This document shows positions 51,850 to 60,488 of a stretch of DNA of 64,000 bases, one piece after another (the first letter of the stretch is position 1; each line of letters begins with the position of its first letter). The notes under the pieces were generated by a model. It worked only from the letters and a program-made list of their open reading frames with translations. It was not told the DNA's origin and ran no database searches. This stretch comes from Kitasatospora gansuensis (GTDB lineage: Bacteria > Actinomycetota > Actinomycetes > Streptomycetales > Streptomycetaceae), in NCBI RefSeq assembly GCF_014203705.1, contig NZ_JACHJR010000001.1, positions 1,612,001 to 1,676,000 on the forward strand, in the 5' to 3' direction. A program made the position numbers and the translations under genes.

Positions 51850-52761
51850 TCACTGATCGCGCAGCACGGCGTCGGCCTTGGCGAGTTGCTCGGTCTTCGC
51901 CGCGAGGGCCGCCGTGAAATCGGCTTGCTGCCGTGCGATCAATTCCTTCTGCAAGGAAGTCTCGACCGCGAACCAGGTGTCGATCAGGTTCACTTGCTGT
52001 TTGCAGGTCACGTCGGCCGTCGCCACCTGGAGCTCCGGCGGCGTGGGCGAGTCCCCCAGGAAGCGGCTGTCGCCGATGGCGTCCATCGGATTGGGGTAGG
52101 AGTAGCCCTTGTCCTTCATGCAGCCGGACCACGCTTCGAATGCCTGGGTGACCTGCGGCACCGACAGACTGGCCTTGAAGGTCTGGAAGTTGGCCTGCCG
52201 GGCCACGGCGCTCGAGCCCAGCTCCCCCGGGCCGGCCAAGGCCCGCTTCGCCTCGTCGTAGCAGCCCCCGAGTGGTACCGGAACACCGTTGACCTGGAGC
52301 GCGCTGTCGTCCGCACCGGTCTTTCCCGGGAGACGTCCGGTGAGCACTTGCTGCTGCTCGGCGGAGAACTGCGGCGGGTGGACCGGGTGGGTGCGCGGGT
52401 CGCGGTCGCCGAGGTGGTAGCCGTTGGCCGCCGCCTCGGCCTGGTCCGTCAAGCCGTACCGGCGATCCAGGAACGTGCGCGGTCCGGTCGGCGGGTCCGC
52501 GGGCCTGATGGCGTAGTCGAGGCCGAACCGCTGCAGACACTTCTTGCGCAGCACGGCCCCCGCCCTGGTCAGCTTCTCCGTGTCCGCCTCGGAGAAGAGG
52601 TACGCCTCCACTGGCAGATGCGGATCGGCACTCGCCGGGAGCGCGGACGGAGACCGCGTGCCCGGCACCGCCTCGGCGGCCGGCCGCCCGGACGACGAAC
52701 AACCGGCCAGGGCAAGGCACATGAGCCCGGCCAGCCCTATCCCCGCACTTCTGATCCGCAT
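51850..52761 (-). CDS. Four-cysteine secreted lipoprotein, paralogue C
   Basis: 303 aa. The signal peptide ends in the lipobox LALAGCSSS (Cys at about 21). Blocks are conserved with paralogues A and B: KKCLQRFGLDYAIRPADPP, RRYGLTDQAEAAANGYHLG, VPLGGCYDEAKRAL, FEAWSGCMKDKGYSYPNPMD with AIGDSRF next, and DVTCKQQVNLIDTWFAV. The C-terminal helix is charged (AALAAKTEQLAKADAVLRDQ). It lies upstream of the I36-type gene at 51352, repeating the lipoprotein/small-protein neighbourhood seen at 42-45 kb. Confidence 0.75.
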   Translation of the reverse strand: MRIRSAGIGLAGLMCLALAGCSSSGRPAAEAVPGTRSPSALPASADPHLPVEAYLFSEADTEKLTRAGAVLRKKCLQRFGLDYAIRPADPPTGPRTFLDRRYGLTDQAEAAANGYHLGDRDPRTHPVHPPQFSAEQQQVLTGRLPGKTGADDSALQVNGVPVPLGGCYDEAKRALAGPGELGSSAVARQANFQTFKASLSVPQVTQAFEAWSGCMKDKGYSYPNPMDAIGDSRFLGDSPTPPELQVATADVTCKQQVNLIDTWFAVETSLQKELIARQQADFTAALAAKTEQLAKADAVLRDQ

Positions 52762-53051
52762 CTCGTCCTACGTCCTCTTCCGGCCGTCGGCAGTGGGCCG
52801 CCGGATGAGCCCCCGCTCTGGACGCCATCGTGGTGCGCGGGCGTATCGCGGTGGTCTCATCCCCGTAATGCCCGGAGAGGCGCTGTGGATCGTGCAGCGT
52901 AAGAGGCTTTCGGTGTAGGCGAGTTGGTGAACGTGGCCGAGGACGTCCTCAGGGCGCGGCGGGCGTCGCCGAGGCCGTGCCGTCAGGCCCCCGCGCCACT
53001 CCCGTGGGCGGGTTCCGCCTCGCACGGGGCCGCGACCACTACCGTGAGCGA

Positions 53052-54005
53052 ATGAACGGTGACACCACGCTGCCGGCCTGCGGTCCCTCGCACCCGCTGG
53101 TCAACCTCGGCGTGCTGCGCAACCTGCTGCGCGAGTACGAGATCCTGTCCCGCACGGGCGGCGCCGACACCCGACAACGTCTCACCGATCTCGCCTACAC
53201 CCTCGGTGTCTACACCGGCTGCTCCGAACCCGACGAGGCGCTCCGCCGGGCCCGCGGACTCCTCGCCGACCGGCCCGGCCGTACCGCCGCCGCCCTCACC
53301 GGGAAGGACGAGGGCATCTCCACCACCACGCTGCGCGACCTGCTGGCCGGACTGGTCCACACCGCCACCGCCGAGGTCCGGGTCGAACGCGGCGTCGAGG
53401 AGGTGCTGGCCACCGCCAACGCGACCATCCCGCACTGCGTCGGCACCGGCAGCATCCACTGGCGCCCGGACGGCACCGTGATCAGCGCCGCCGCGAGCAC
53501 CCGGACCGCCCTGCTGCTCGACCGGACCCAGATCCGCTTCCAGGAAGGCCCCTGCCCCGCCCTCACCGGAGCCGCTCCGCAGCGCCACTCCCCCAACCTC
53601 TGCCGCGAACCCGACTGGCCCGAACTCGCCTCCCGCGCAGCCACCCTGGCCGTCACCGGAGCCCTCGCGGTCGCCCTGCCCGCCCTGCCGGGCAGCACGG
53701 CCGCCTTCACCGCCTACCTCACCGGCACCGAGCCGCCCACCCCCGAGACCCTGCGCATCGCGGCGGTCCACGCCGCCCAGACCGCGACCGCGCTCGCCGC
53801 CGCCCACCTCGCCGCCGCCCTCGCCGCCGTGCTGGACCGCCGCCAGACGGTCGGCTGCGCGACCGGCATGCTCATGGAGCACTACGGCCTGACGCCCCGT
53901 CAGTCCTTCGACGTCCTGTCCCGCGCGGCCCGCGCGCTCGACAGCACCCTGGACCGCCTCGCCGGCCACCTGGCACGGCACGGGCTCCCCGGGGCCCGGC
54001 GGTAG
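53052..54005 (+). CDS. DUF5133-GAF-ANTAR regulatory protein
   Basis: 317 aa. An N-terminal DUF5133-type region (about 10-85: LVNLGVLRNLLREYEILSRT, then LTDLAYTLGVYTGCSEPDEA) is fused to a GAF-like domain (about 105-250) with FQEGPCPALTGAAP, usual for GAF-ANTAR proteins. A C-terminal ANTAR RNA-binding segment follows (about 262-317: RRQTVGCATGMLMEHYGLTP). ANTAR domains act as antiterminators at paired hairpins in mRNA. DUF5133 is normally found alone, so the fusion is notable. ATG 53052 has only a weak ribosome site. The next gene is convergent. Confidence 0.8.
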   Translation: MNGDTTLPACGPSHPLVNLGVLRNLLREYEILSRTGGADTRQRLTDLAYTLGVYTGCSEPDEALRRARGLLADRPGRTAAALTGKDEGISTTTLRDLLAGLVHTATAEVRVERGVEEVLATANATIPHCVGTGSIHWRPDGTVISAAASTRTALLLDRTQIRFQEGPCPALTGAAPQRHSPNLCREPDWPELASRAATLAVTGALAVALPALPGSTAAFTAYLTGTEPPTPETLRIAAVHAAQTATALAAAHLAAALAAVLDRRQTVGCATGMLMEHYGLTPRQSFDVLSRAARALDSTLDRLAGHLARHGLPGARR

Positions 54006-54030
54006 CCGCGAGGACGGACAGCCGGCGCGG

Positions 54031-56184
54031 TCAGGCCTCCACCGGTACGGAGACCTCGCCGGTGCGCCGGAGCTTCTGCCAGCGCAGTCGGCCACCGGTC
54101 AGCGCGGTGATCGCGGACTGCAGCAGGACGATGTACATCAGCTGACGGTAGACCAGCTGCTGGGTCGGCAGACTGATCAGGTGCCAGGGCTTCTCGTGGT
54201 CGAGCCGGAAGGCGTACCAGGACAGCACGGCCTGGATCGCCAGGAAGCCACCGAAGCTGGTGAGGGTCAGCCCGGCATCCGCGAACAGCACGCCGTAGAT
54301 CAGGAAGACGTCGACCAGCGGCGCCAGCAGCGGGGCGATCACGCCGAACAGTACGACGAGCGGCAGCCCCCGGCGGCCGAAGCGCCCGGCCGGGCCGCTG
54401 GCGAAGACGGCGCGGCGGTGCTTCCACATCGCCTGCATCGAGCCGTAGCTCCAGCGGTACCGCTGGGACCAGAGCTGCTGGAGGCTGGCGGGGGCCTCCG
54501 TCCAGGCGCGGGCGCGCTCGGCGTAGACGATCCGCCAGCCTTCGCAGAGCACCGCCATGGTGATGTCGGTGTCCTCGGCGAGGGTGTCGTCGCTCATCCC
54601 GCCGACCGCGTCCAGGGCCTCCTTGCGGAAGGCGCCGACCGCGCCGGGGATGGTCGGGATGATGCCGAGCATGTCGTACATCCGGCGGTCCAGGTTGTGG
54701 CCGAGGACGTACTCGATGTGCTGCCAGGCCCCGATCAGGGTGTCGCGGTTGCCGACCTTGGCGTTGCCCGAGACCGCGCCGATCCCGGGGTCGCCGAAGG
54801 GCTGGACCAGTTCACGCACGGTGGACGGCTCGAAGACGGTGTCGCCGTCCATCATCACGACGATGTCGTGCGAGGCGGCCGCGATACCGGCGTTGAGGGC
54901 GCTGGACTTGCCGCCGTTGACCTTGCGGATCAGCCGGACGAACGGCAGATCCATCTCCTCGACGATGTCCGCGGTGCCGTCCGAGGAGCCGTCGTCGATG
55001 ACGATGACCTCGATCGGATAGTCACTGGCGGCCAGCGAGTTGAGAGTGTTGGCGATGCACTCGCGCTCGTTGTAGGCCGGCACGAGCACGGTGACCGGCT
55101 CGGTGACCGGCTCGCCCCAGGCGTCCTGCCGCCTGGCGCGGCGGGCGTGGATCGGCGCGAGGACCAGCATCAGCGCGAACCGGCCGAAGTTCAGGAAGCC
55201 GACCACGGCCAGCAGCCCGATCAGCACCGGCAGGGTGTGCAGGGCCAGCTGGGTGGCCCAGATGTAGCCCTTGCCCGCCCACAGCCGGAAGCCGTGCACC
55301 GGCGTGGTGGCGCTGCCGGCGCCGAGTGCCTCGGAGATGGTGGTGAAGCGGTAGCCGTCGGCCTGCAGCTTGTCGATCAGCACGCCGAGCGCCTCGACGG
55401 TCTGGGAACGGTCGCCACCGGCGTCGTGCAGCAGGATCAGCTCACCCGCGCCGGGGGTGGTCGGCAACGCCTCCTGGACGATGGCTTCCACGCCCGGACG
55501 CTTCCAGTCGTCGGTGTCGTGGTCGATGAAGGCGGTGACGTAGCCGCGGGCACCCAGGTACTTGATCACCGGGTAGCTCCAGTCGTCCAGGGCGGCCGCG
55601 TTGGAGGAGTACGGCGGGCGGAACAGCGAGCTGTGCACCCCCGCGACGCCGGCCAGCGCCAGCTGGGTCTGGGCCATCTCCCAGCTGATCCGGGCGTGCG
55701 ACTGGAAGGCCAGGTCGGGGTGGGTGAAGCTGTGCAGGCCGATCTCGTGGCCGTCCGCCACGATCCGCCGGATCAGGTCAGGGTTGCGGGCGGTCGAGGC
55801 GCCGGTCACGAAGAAGTCCGCGCGGACCTTGCGGGCCTCGAGGATCTCCAGGATCTTCGGGGTCCACTCCGCCGAGGGGCCGTCGTCGAAGCTCAGGACC
55901 ACGGTCTTGTCCGGGATGCGGTAGCTCACCGGATCGTCGTTCTTTTCGCCGCGCGCGTCGATGACCGGGCCGCCCGTGAGCAGGTTCTCCGGCACGGTCG
56001 TCTTGTCGGCCGAGTCGGCGATCTGGGTGTCGTGGAACACCTCGTTGGTGGCCAGGCCGCGCAGGACCATGAGCGCGAGCAGGCACGCCAGCAGCGACAG
56101 CGGCATGAAGAAGCGCAACGGCGGCGCGGCCAGTCGGCGCGGCCTGCGCGGGGACTGCCGGCGGCGCGGGTGGCGGCGGGACAT
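54031..56184 (-). CDS. Bifunctional polysaccharide deacetylase / family 2 glycosyltransferase
   Basis: 717-aa membrane enzyme. TM1 (about 24-44) is followed by an extracellular NodB deacetylase domain with VVLSFDDGPSAEWTP, GLHSFTHPD and FRPPYSSNAA. A second transmembrane helix (about 305-330) leads to a cytoplasmic GT2 domain with VIVIDDGSSDGTADIV, MMDGDTVFEPS, LAEDTDITMAV and WSQRYRWSYGSM, all GT2 signatures for processive synthases. C-terminal helices form the export channel. This arrangement matches actinobacterial enzymes that make and partly deacetylate poly-beta-1,6-GlcNAc (the MatB type in streptomycetes). ATG 56184 has AGGAG upstream. Confidence 0.9.
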   Translation of the reverse strand: MSRRHPRRRQSPRRPRRLAAPPLRFFMPLSLLACLLALMVLRGLATNEVFHDTQIADSADKTTVPENLLTGGPVIDARGEKNDDPVSYRIPDKTVVLSFDDGPSAEWTPKILEILEARKVRADFFVTGASTARNPDLIRRIVADGHEIGLHSFTHPDLAFQSHARISWEMAQTQLALAGVAGVHSSLFRPPYSSNAAALDDWSYPVIKYLGARGYVTAFIDHDTDDWKRPGVEAIVQEALPTTPGAGELILLHDAGGDRSQTVEALGVLIDKLQADGYRFTTISEALGAGSATTPVHGFRLWAGKGYIWATQLALHTLPVLIGLLAVVGFLNFGRFALMLVLAPIHARRARRQDAWGEPVTEPVTVLVPAYNERECIANTLNSLAASDYPIEVIVIDDGSSDGTADIVEEMDLPFVRLIRKVNGGKSSALNAGIAAASHDIVVMMDGDTVFEPSTVRELVQPFGDPGIGAVSGNAKVGNRDTLIGAWQHIEYVLGHNLDRRMYDMLGIIPTIPGAVGAFRKEALDAVGGMSDDTLAEDTDITMAVLCEGWRIVYAERARAWTEAPASLQQLWSQRYRWSYGSMQAMWKHRRAVFASGPAGRFGRRGLPLVVLFGVIAPLLAPLVDVFLIYGVLFADAGLTLTSFGGFLAIQAVLSWYAFRLDHEKPWHLISLPTQQLVYRQLMYIVLLQSAITALTGGRLRWQKLRRTGEVSVPVEA

Positions 56185-56215
56185 CGGTGCTCCTGGAGAT
56201 GGGTGGTGCGGCGGT

Positions 56216-56662
56216 TCAGGGCTGCTTGGTCGGCTGACCCGAGGACTTCGCGCCACGCGGTGTGGTCGTCGTCGGCTTCGGCGTGGTCTTCGTCGAGGGG
56301 GTCGCGGAGCGCGAAGGCGTCCCGTGCGACGACGGCGACGGCGACGCGGTGGGCGACGGGGTCGGTGCCGGGGTGGGTGACGGCGGCGTCACGGGTGTGG
56401 GCGGCTGGGCGGACGGCTGCACGGGTATCCCCATCGCCGGAGCGTCCGCCTGCATGCCGACCAGGCTGCTGGCCATGACGACCGCCAGGAGCGCGCCGAC
56501 CACCGAGACCGGCCAGCCGAAGCCCCGCAGCAGCCGGCCGCGCCGACCGGACTCGGAGACGAACACCGGTGCGGGAGCGGCCTCTTCAAGATTTGATTCG
56601 TACACGTCAAACTGTGGCGGGTGGGCTGATCCGCGTTCAGTGGAGGTGGTGACTGGGCGCAC
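56216..56662 (-). CDS. Membrane protein with Pro/Thr/Ser-rich extracellular tail
   Basis: 148 aa. A cytoplasmic N-terminus (about 45 residues), one transmembrane helix (WPVSVVGALLAVVMASSLVG) and a long external tail rich in Pro, Thr and Ser (PTPVTPPSPTPAPTPSPTAS). GTG 56662 start. It lies 31 bases upstream of the deacetylase/GT gene on the same strand, so it is probably an accessory subunit of that polysaccharide system. No sequence family recognised. Confidence 0.65.
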   Translation of the reverse strand: MRPVTTSTERGSAHPPQFDVYESNLEEAAPAPVFVSESGRRGRLLRGFGWPVSVVGALLAVVMASSLVGMQADAPAMGIPVQPSAQPPTPVTPPSPTPAPTPSPTASPSPSSHGTPSRSATPSTKTTPKPTTTTPRGAKSSGQPTKQP

Positions 56663-56962
56663 CTTGCGAAGCCTTTCAGTGCAGGGTACGTAGACCGCGG
56701 GAGCGTAGAGCGAACGCTAGTGCACCGCCTGAATCGAATTGGCTTCGATGGGTGGATTTGGCCCGATCCGGCGAGGGGTTGTAATCGGATCGGAATACCG
56801 GTCGGCTTGTACCGGAAAGTAGACATGCTCACGCCGTTGACCTCGGACTCCATCCTTCCGGATCCGAACGGACGCGCACCGGAGGGGCCTTCGGGCCCCG
56901 TTAGGATGACCCTCTCATCCGATCAGCACGCACGTGCGATCGGTACGCCCCAAGGAGCCCGC
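56663..56962. promoter_or_regulatory. Divergent promoter region
   Basis: Shared 300-base gap between the polysaccharide operon (minus) and the GH16-like lipoprotein gene (plus). It is AT-richer around 56730-56830 (GAATTGGCTTCGATGG, TGTAATCGGATCGGAA). AGGAG before GTG 56963 is the ribosome site. No clear repeat or operator. Confidence 0.4.
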
Positions 56963-57937
56963 GTGAGTCAGCCCCGCCGCACCCGTCCTCACCGCGCGTG
57001 GACCGTGCTCACCCTCCCGGTCCTGTTGGGCGTGCTCACCGCCTGTTCGAGCGGTCCGGCGGCCGGTGGCGGCGAGGGCGCCGCCACCACGGCGGCAGCG
57101 AAGGGCGGGTCCGCGACCAGCGCCTCGCCGTCTCCGACCGGCCCGCCGGGGACCCTCTTCGACAGCTTCCACTACACCGGTCCCACCGACCCCGCGCTCA
57201 CCGCCCACGGCTGGGAGATCCGCACCGGCGAGGGCGGCCCCGGGATCAAGGACACCTGGTCCGACACCAGCGCGAGCTTCCCCGCCGACACCACCGCCCA
57301 GGGCGGCCGGACCCTTCAGCTGCAGGCGTCCACCGACGGCACCCAGAAGGGCACCAAGCAGGTCGAGATCCAGACCACCGGCACCAAGCTCCTCAACGGC
57401 ACCTTCGCCGCCCGGGTCTACCTCAGCGACAAGCCGGCCGCCGGCAAGAACGGCGACCACGTCGTCCAGTCCTACTTCCCGATCTCCCCCTCGGACGATT
57501 CGGCGAACTACAGCGAGCTCGACTACGAGTACATGCCGAACGGCGGTTGGGGCACGCCCGGTCCGCAGCTCGACACCACCAGCTGGTTCAAGGCCGACCC
57601 GGCGGACCGGGTCACCAAGCCGCACAAGCAGCGCTTCGAGGGCTGGCACATCATGATGGTCACCGCCGTGGACGGGAAGGCCACCTACTCCATGGACGGC
57701 AAGGAGCTGTTCACCAGCACCGGCAAGTACGTGCCGCGCGAGAAGATGAACGTCCACTTCAGCAACTGGTTCATCGACCTGCTGCCGTCCCTCGGCGGAC
57801 AGCGCAGCTGGAACATGAAGATCAACTGGTTCTACTACAAGGACGCCGCGGCCGTCTCCTACGCGGACGTCCAGAAGACGGTGGACGGCTTCTACGGCGC
57901 CGGCACCGACTTCGTGGACACCCTGCCGAAGTCCTGA
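56963..57937 (+). CDS. Secreted GH16-like lipoprotein
   Basis: 324 aa. GTG 56963 is followed by a signal peptide with lipobox VLTAC (Cys at about 26), a disordered Gly/Ala/Ser/Thr linker and a single GH16-type jelly-roll domain. The GH16 catalytic motif is visible as ELDYE (Glu185, Asp187, Glu189, in NYSELDYEYMPNGGW). Such enzymes cleave or transfer beta-glucans and related polymers. Adjacent to and divergent from the deacetylase/GT2 operon, it could process the extracellular polysaccharide. Any upstream Met would precede a region without signal character. Confidence 0.82.
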   Translation: MSQPRRTRPHRAWTVLTLPVLLGVLTACSSGPAAGGGEGAATTAAAKGGSATSASPSPTGPPGTLFDSFHYTGPTDPALTAHGWEIRTGEGGPGIKDTWSDTSASFPADTTAQGGRTLQLQASTDGTQKGTKQVEIQTTGTKLLNGTFAARVYLSDKPAAGKNGDHVVQSYFPISPSDDSANYSELDYEYMPNGGWGTPGPQLDTTSWFKADPADRVTKPHKQRFEGWHIMMVTAVDGKATYSMDGKELFTSTGKYVPREKMNVHFSNWFIDLLPSLGGQRSWNMKINWFYYKDAAAVSYADVQKTVDGFYGAGTDFVDTLPKS

Positions 57938-57953
57938 CCCCGGCCGCCGCTTC

Positions 57954-58847
57954 CTAGCAGTCCCCGCGTACGGACCCGGTCTCCTCGATCCAGTCGGGGG
58001 TGCGGAACGTGCCGCCGTAGGCGGGGAGTTCGATGGTCGAGCCGTAGCGGGCGAGCTGCGCCCAGGGGCGGTTGATGCCCGCCGAGCCGTAGCGGCGGAC
58101 CCGGGTGACGGTGTCCAGGTCGAGGACGTCGACCAGGATCTCCTGGCCGGGGCCGGCCTGCTGGCGGACGATGCCTTCGGGGTCGACGATCGCGCTCTGG
58201 CCGACGCCGGCCGGGTCGGCGGCGTTGACGTTGACGACGTAGACCTGGTTGGTCCAGGCGTTGGCGCGGGCGCAGACCAGTTCCATCTCGCGGTCCCGGG
58301 TGGTGGTCAGGGTCGGCTGGATGATCACCTCGGCTCCGAGCCAGGCGAGTTGGCGCGCGGTCTCGGGGAACGATCCGTCGTAGCAGATGGCCAGGCCCAC
58401 CCGGCCGACGTCCGGGATCTCGAAGACGGTGAAGCCGGTGCCCGGCGTGGCCTCCTCGTAGGGCTGCCAGGGGAAGACCTTGCGGTAGCGGGCGGCGATC
58501 TCGCCCTCCGGTGAGATCGCCAGCGCGGTGTTGTGGATCGTGCCGTCGGCGGTGCGCTCGAAGACGCTGCCGGGGACCAGCCACAGGCCGGTCTCCCGGG
58601 CGAGGGCGCAGAGCCGGTCGGTGAGCGGTCCGGGGACGGGGACGGCGGCCTGCTCCATCCAGTTCTCCGGCCGCTCACCGAACAGCGGGCCCTCGGCGGC
58701 CAGGAAGAGTTCGGGCACGACGACCAGCTGCACGTGCGGGAAGAGCGCGCGGACGGTGTGCACCTGGTCGGCGAAGCGCAGCCAGCTGGCTTCCGGGTCG
58801 TACGGCACGGGGGCGGTCTGCACGGCGGCGATCGCAAGGGTACGCAT
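57954..58847 (-). CDS. Nitrilase-superfamily carbon-nitrogen hydrolase
   Basis: 297 aa. Catalytic triad Glu46 (VVPELFLA), Lys123 (YRKVFPWQP) and Cys155 (AICYDGSFPE), plus the second conserved Glu in the EME block (TTRDREMELVCARANAWTNQ). It could be an amidase, carbamoylase or omega-amidase; the subfamily is not clear. Divergent from the TetR gene, with the palindrome in the gap between them, so probably the target of TetR control. Confidence 0.88.
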   Translation of the reverse strand: MRTLAIAAVQTAPVPYDPEASWLRFADQVHTVRALFPHVQLVVVPELFLAAEGPLFGERPENWMEQAAVPVPGPLTDRLCALARETGLWLVPGSVFERTADGTIHNTALAISPEGEIAARYRKVFPWQPYEEATPGTGFTVFEIPDVGRVGLAICYDGSFPETARQLAWLGAEVIIQPTLTTTRDREMELVCARANAWTNQVYVVNVNAADPAGVGQSAIVDPEGIVRQQAGPGQEILVDVLDLDTVTRVRRYGSAGINRPWAQLARYGSTIELPAYGGTFRTPDWIEETGSVRGDC

Positions 58848-58879
58848 GGGTGGGTGCCAGCTCTCGTGGTCGGTGCCAT

Positions 58880-58901
58880 TTCTTAAATAGAGATTTAAGA
58901 A
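58880..58901. promoter_or_regulatory. Perfect operator palindrome for the TetR gene
   Basis: TTCTTAAAT-AGAG-ATTTAAGAA, a perfect 9-bp inverted repeat with a 4-base spacer, AT-rich in a GC-rich genome, placed 32 bases upstream of the nitrilase start and 48 bases upstream of the TetR start. This is the classic place for a TetR dimer site controlling both. Confidence 0.8.
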
Positions 58902-58949
58902 CTAGCCATCTCGTGCGTCAAGAGCTGGCTGGATACGATTGAACTCACT

Positions 58950-59564
58950 ATGAGTGAAGGGTGGGGCACGGTGGCCGGGAAGAAGGGCAAGGAGGCCCGC
59001 AGGGCGGAGCTGAGCGCTGCGGTGGAGCGGGCGCTGCTGGTCCGCGGCCTGGAGGGGCTGCGACTGCGGGACATCGCCGACGAGGTCGGGGTGACTCCTG
59101 CGGCCGTGCTCTACTACGGCGACCTCGACGCCCTCGTCTACGAGACCTACCACCGGGCCATCGAGCGCTACAGCCAGGAGCGGGAGCAGGCGGCCGAGCA
59201 GCACTCCGACGCCCGTGACCAACTCCGCGCCTGCATCGACGGCGGCCCGGCCACCGGGCCGGACGACGCGCTGACCCGGCTGCTCTACGAGTACTGGCCG
59301 CGCTGCCTGCGCGACCCCAAGGCCGCCGCCCTCGACAGTGCGCTGACCGAGCGTCAGATCGCGGTCTACCACGGCGTGTTGGTGCTGGGTCAGGCGCAGG
59401 GGCACTTCGTCCTCCAGGACCCGGCCAGGCTCCTCGCGGCGAACTTCGTCGCCATGGAGGACGGCTACCAGATGGAGATCCTCGCCGGGCGCCGCACTCG
59501 CACCGACGTCATCACCGCTCTGCGGTCTTACGCCCGCGCAGTCACCGGCCACGACCTGGGCTGA
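58950..59564 (+). CDS. TetR-family transcriptional regulator
   Basis: 204 aa. The N-terminal HTH reads LRLRDIADEVGVTPAAVLYY and is of the YcdC/BetI-like class that carries AAVLYYF in the recognition helix (here YYGDLDALVYETYHRA). The C-terminal ligand domain (about 70-204) ends RTRTDVITALRSYARAVTG. ATG 58950 lies past the palindrome. Presumed to repress itself and the nitrilase gene. Confidence 0.88.
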   Translation: MSEGWGTVAGKKGKEARRAELSAAVERALLVRGLEGLRLRDIADEVGVTPAAVLYYGDLDALVYETYHRAIERYSQEREQAAEQHSDARDQLRACIDGGPATGPDDALTRLLYEYWPRCLRDPKAAALDSALTERQIAVYHGVLVLGQAQGHFVLQDPARLLAANFVAMEDGYQMEILAGRRTRTDVITALRSYARAVTGHDLG

Positions 59565-59569
59565 CGTGC

Positions 59570-60320
59570 GCCGGCCGGCGCCGTCGCTCCCGCCGCGGCG
59601 GCCCCCGGGACAGCCCTCGCGCACCCCGGGCTGCCGCACAGTCAGGCGGACCTGGACCGGATCGCCGCGAAGGTCAGCGCCGGCGCCCAGCCGTACCTGG
59701 CCGGCTGGCAGCGGCGGGCCGCAGAACATCGCGACCCTCTTCAACGACGTCCACGCCGCCTACCAGAACGCCCTGCGCTGGCGGATCAGCGGCGACCGGG
59801 CCCACGGCGACGCCGCCCGGGACATCCTCAACGCCTGGGCGGGGACGCTGAAGGAGGTCACCGGCAGCGCCGACCGGTTCCTGGCCGCCGGCCTCCAGGG
59901 CTACCAGTTCGCCAACGCGGCCGAACTGATGCGGGGTTACCCCGGGTTCGACCTCGACCGGTTCAAGACCATGATGCTGCAGGTCATCTGCGGCCGATCT
60001 GGGCGATGATCCAGAACCACTACGTCAACCGCCGTGGCCTGGCCGCCCCGTACAGCAGCGCCATGGCGGCGAAGCTCGGGGCCGAGGGCGGCGGTGGCGA
60101 CTACGGACCCAACAGCGGCGGCTTCGACCAACTCGGCTTCGGCACCCTGGCGTTCACCCGCGAGAAGGCCGCCACTCCCGTGCCGCCGCCCGCGCCGGCG
60201 GCCGGCGGCGGCACCTCCGCGCAGGCTTCGGCGAGCCCGGCCGGGGATCTCGCCGCCACCGGCGGTGGTGTGCTGGCCCTCCGCGCCCGGGGCCGCCGCA
60301 AGGGCGCGCACCGCGCGTGA
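59570..60320 (+). pseudogene. Broken alginate-lyase family gene with LAATG-like tail
   Basis: Three pieces of one family are readable in different frames. The first has HSQADLDRIAAKVSAGAQPY to GWQRR (about 59625-59715). The second has NIATLFNDVHAAYQNALRWR to GYQFANAAELMRGYPGFDLD (about 59730-59985). The third has NHYVNRRGLAAPYSSAMAAK and GGGGDYGPNSGGFDQLGFGT (60006-60170). The middle of the family, roughly 150 residues, is deleted and no start or signal peptide remains. The C-terminus has LAATGGGVLAL then a basic tail, like a shortened sortase-E signal. The gene is dead. Confidence 0.75.
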
Positions 60321-60488
60321 TCCGGCACCCCGGGCCGGACCGACGGGCCGTCAACTCCCCTGTGGCACCGCACGCCACCAGCTCCTGACGGCCCGTCTGA
60401 CCGGGCCCGGCCGGCCTGAGCTGGGATGTGCTGCCATCGGTAGTACAGCCGCCACACGACCGAAATCGAGCAGCCATAGCGTCTCGTC

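Noticed and set aside
50794..52902. Long plus-strand open frame over the exported-protein genes
   Set aside because: Antisense to three genes with signal peptides; no family resemblance.
54181..56478. Long plus-strand open frame antisense to the deacetylase/GT2 gene
   Set aside because: Composition typical of an antisense shadow; all motifs belong to the minus-strand protein.
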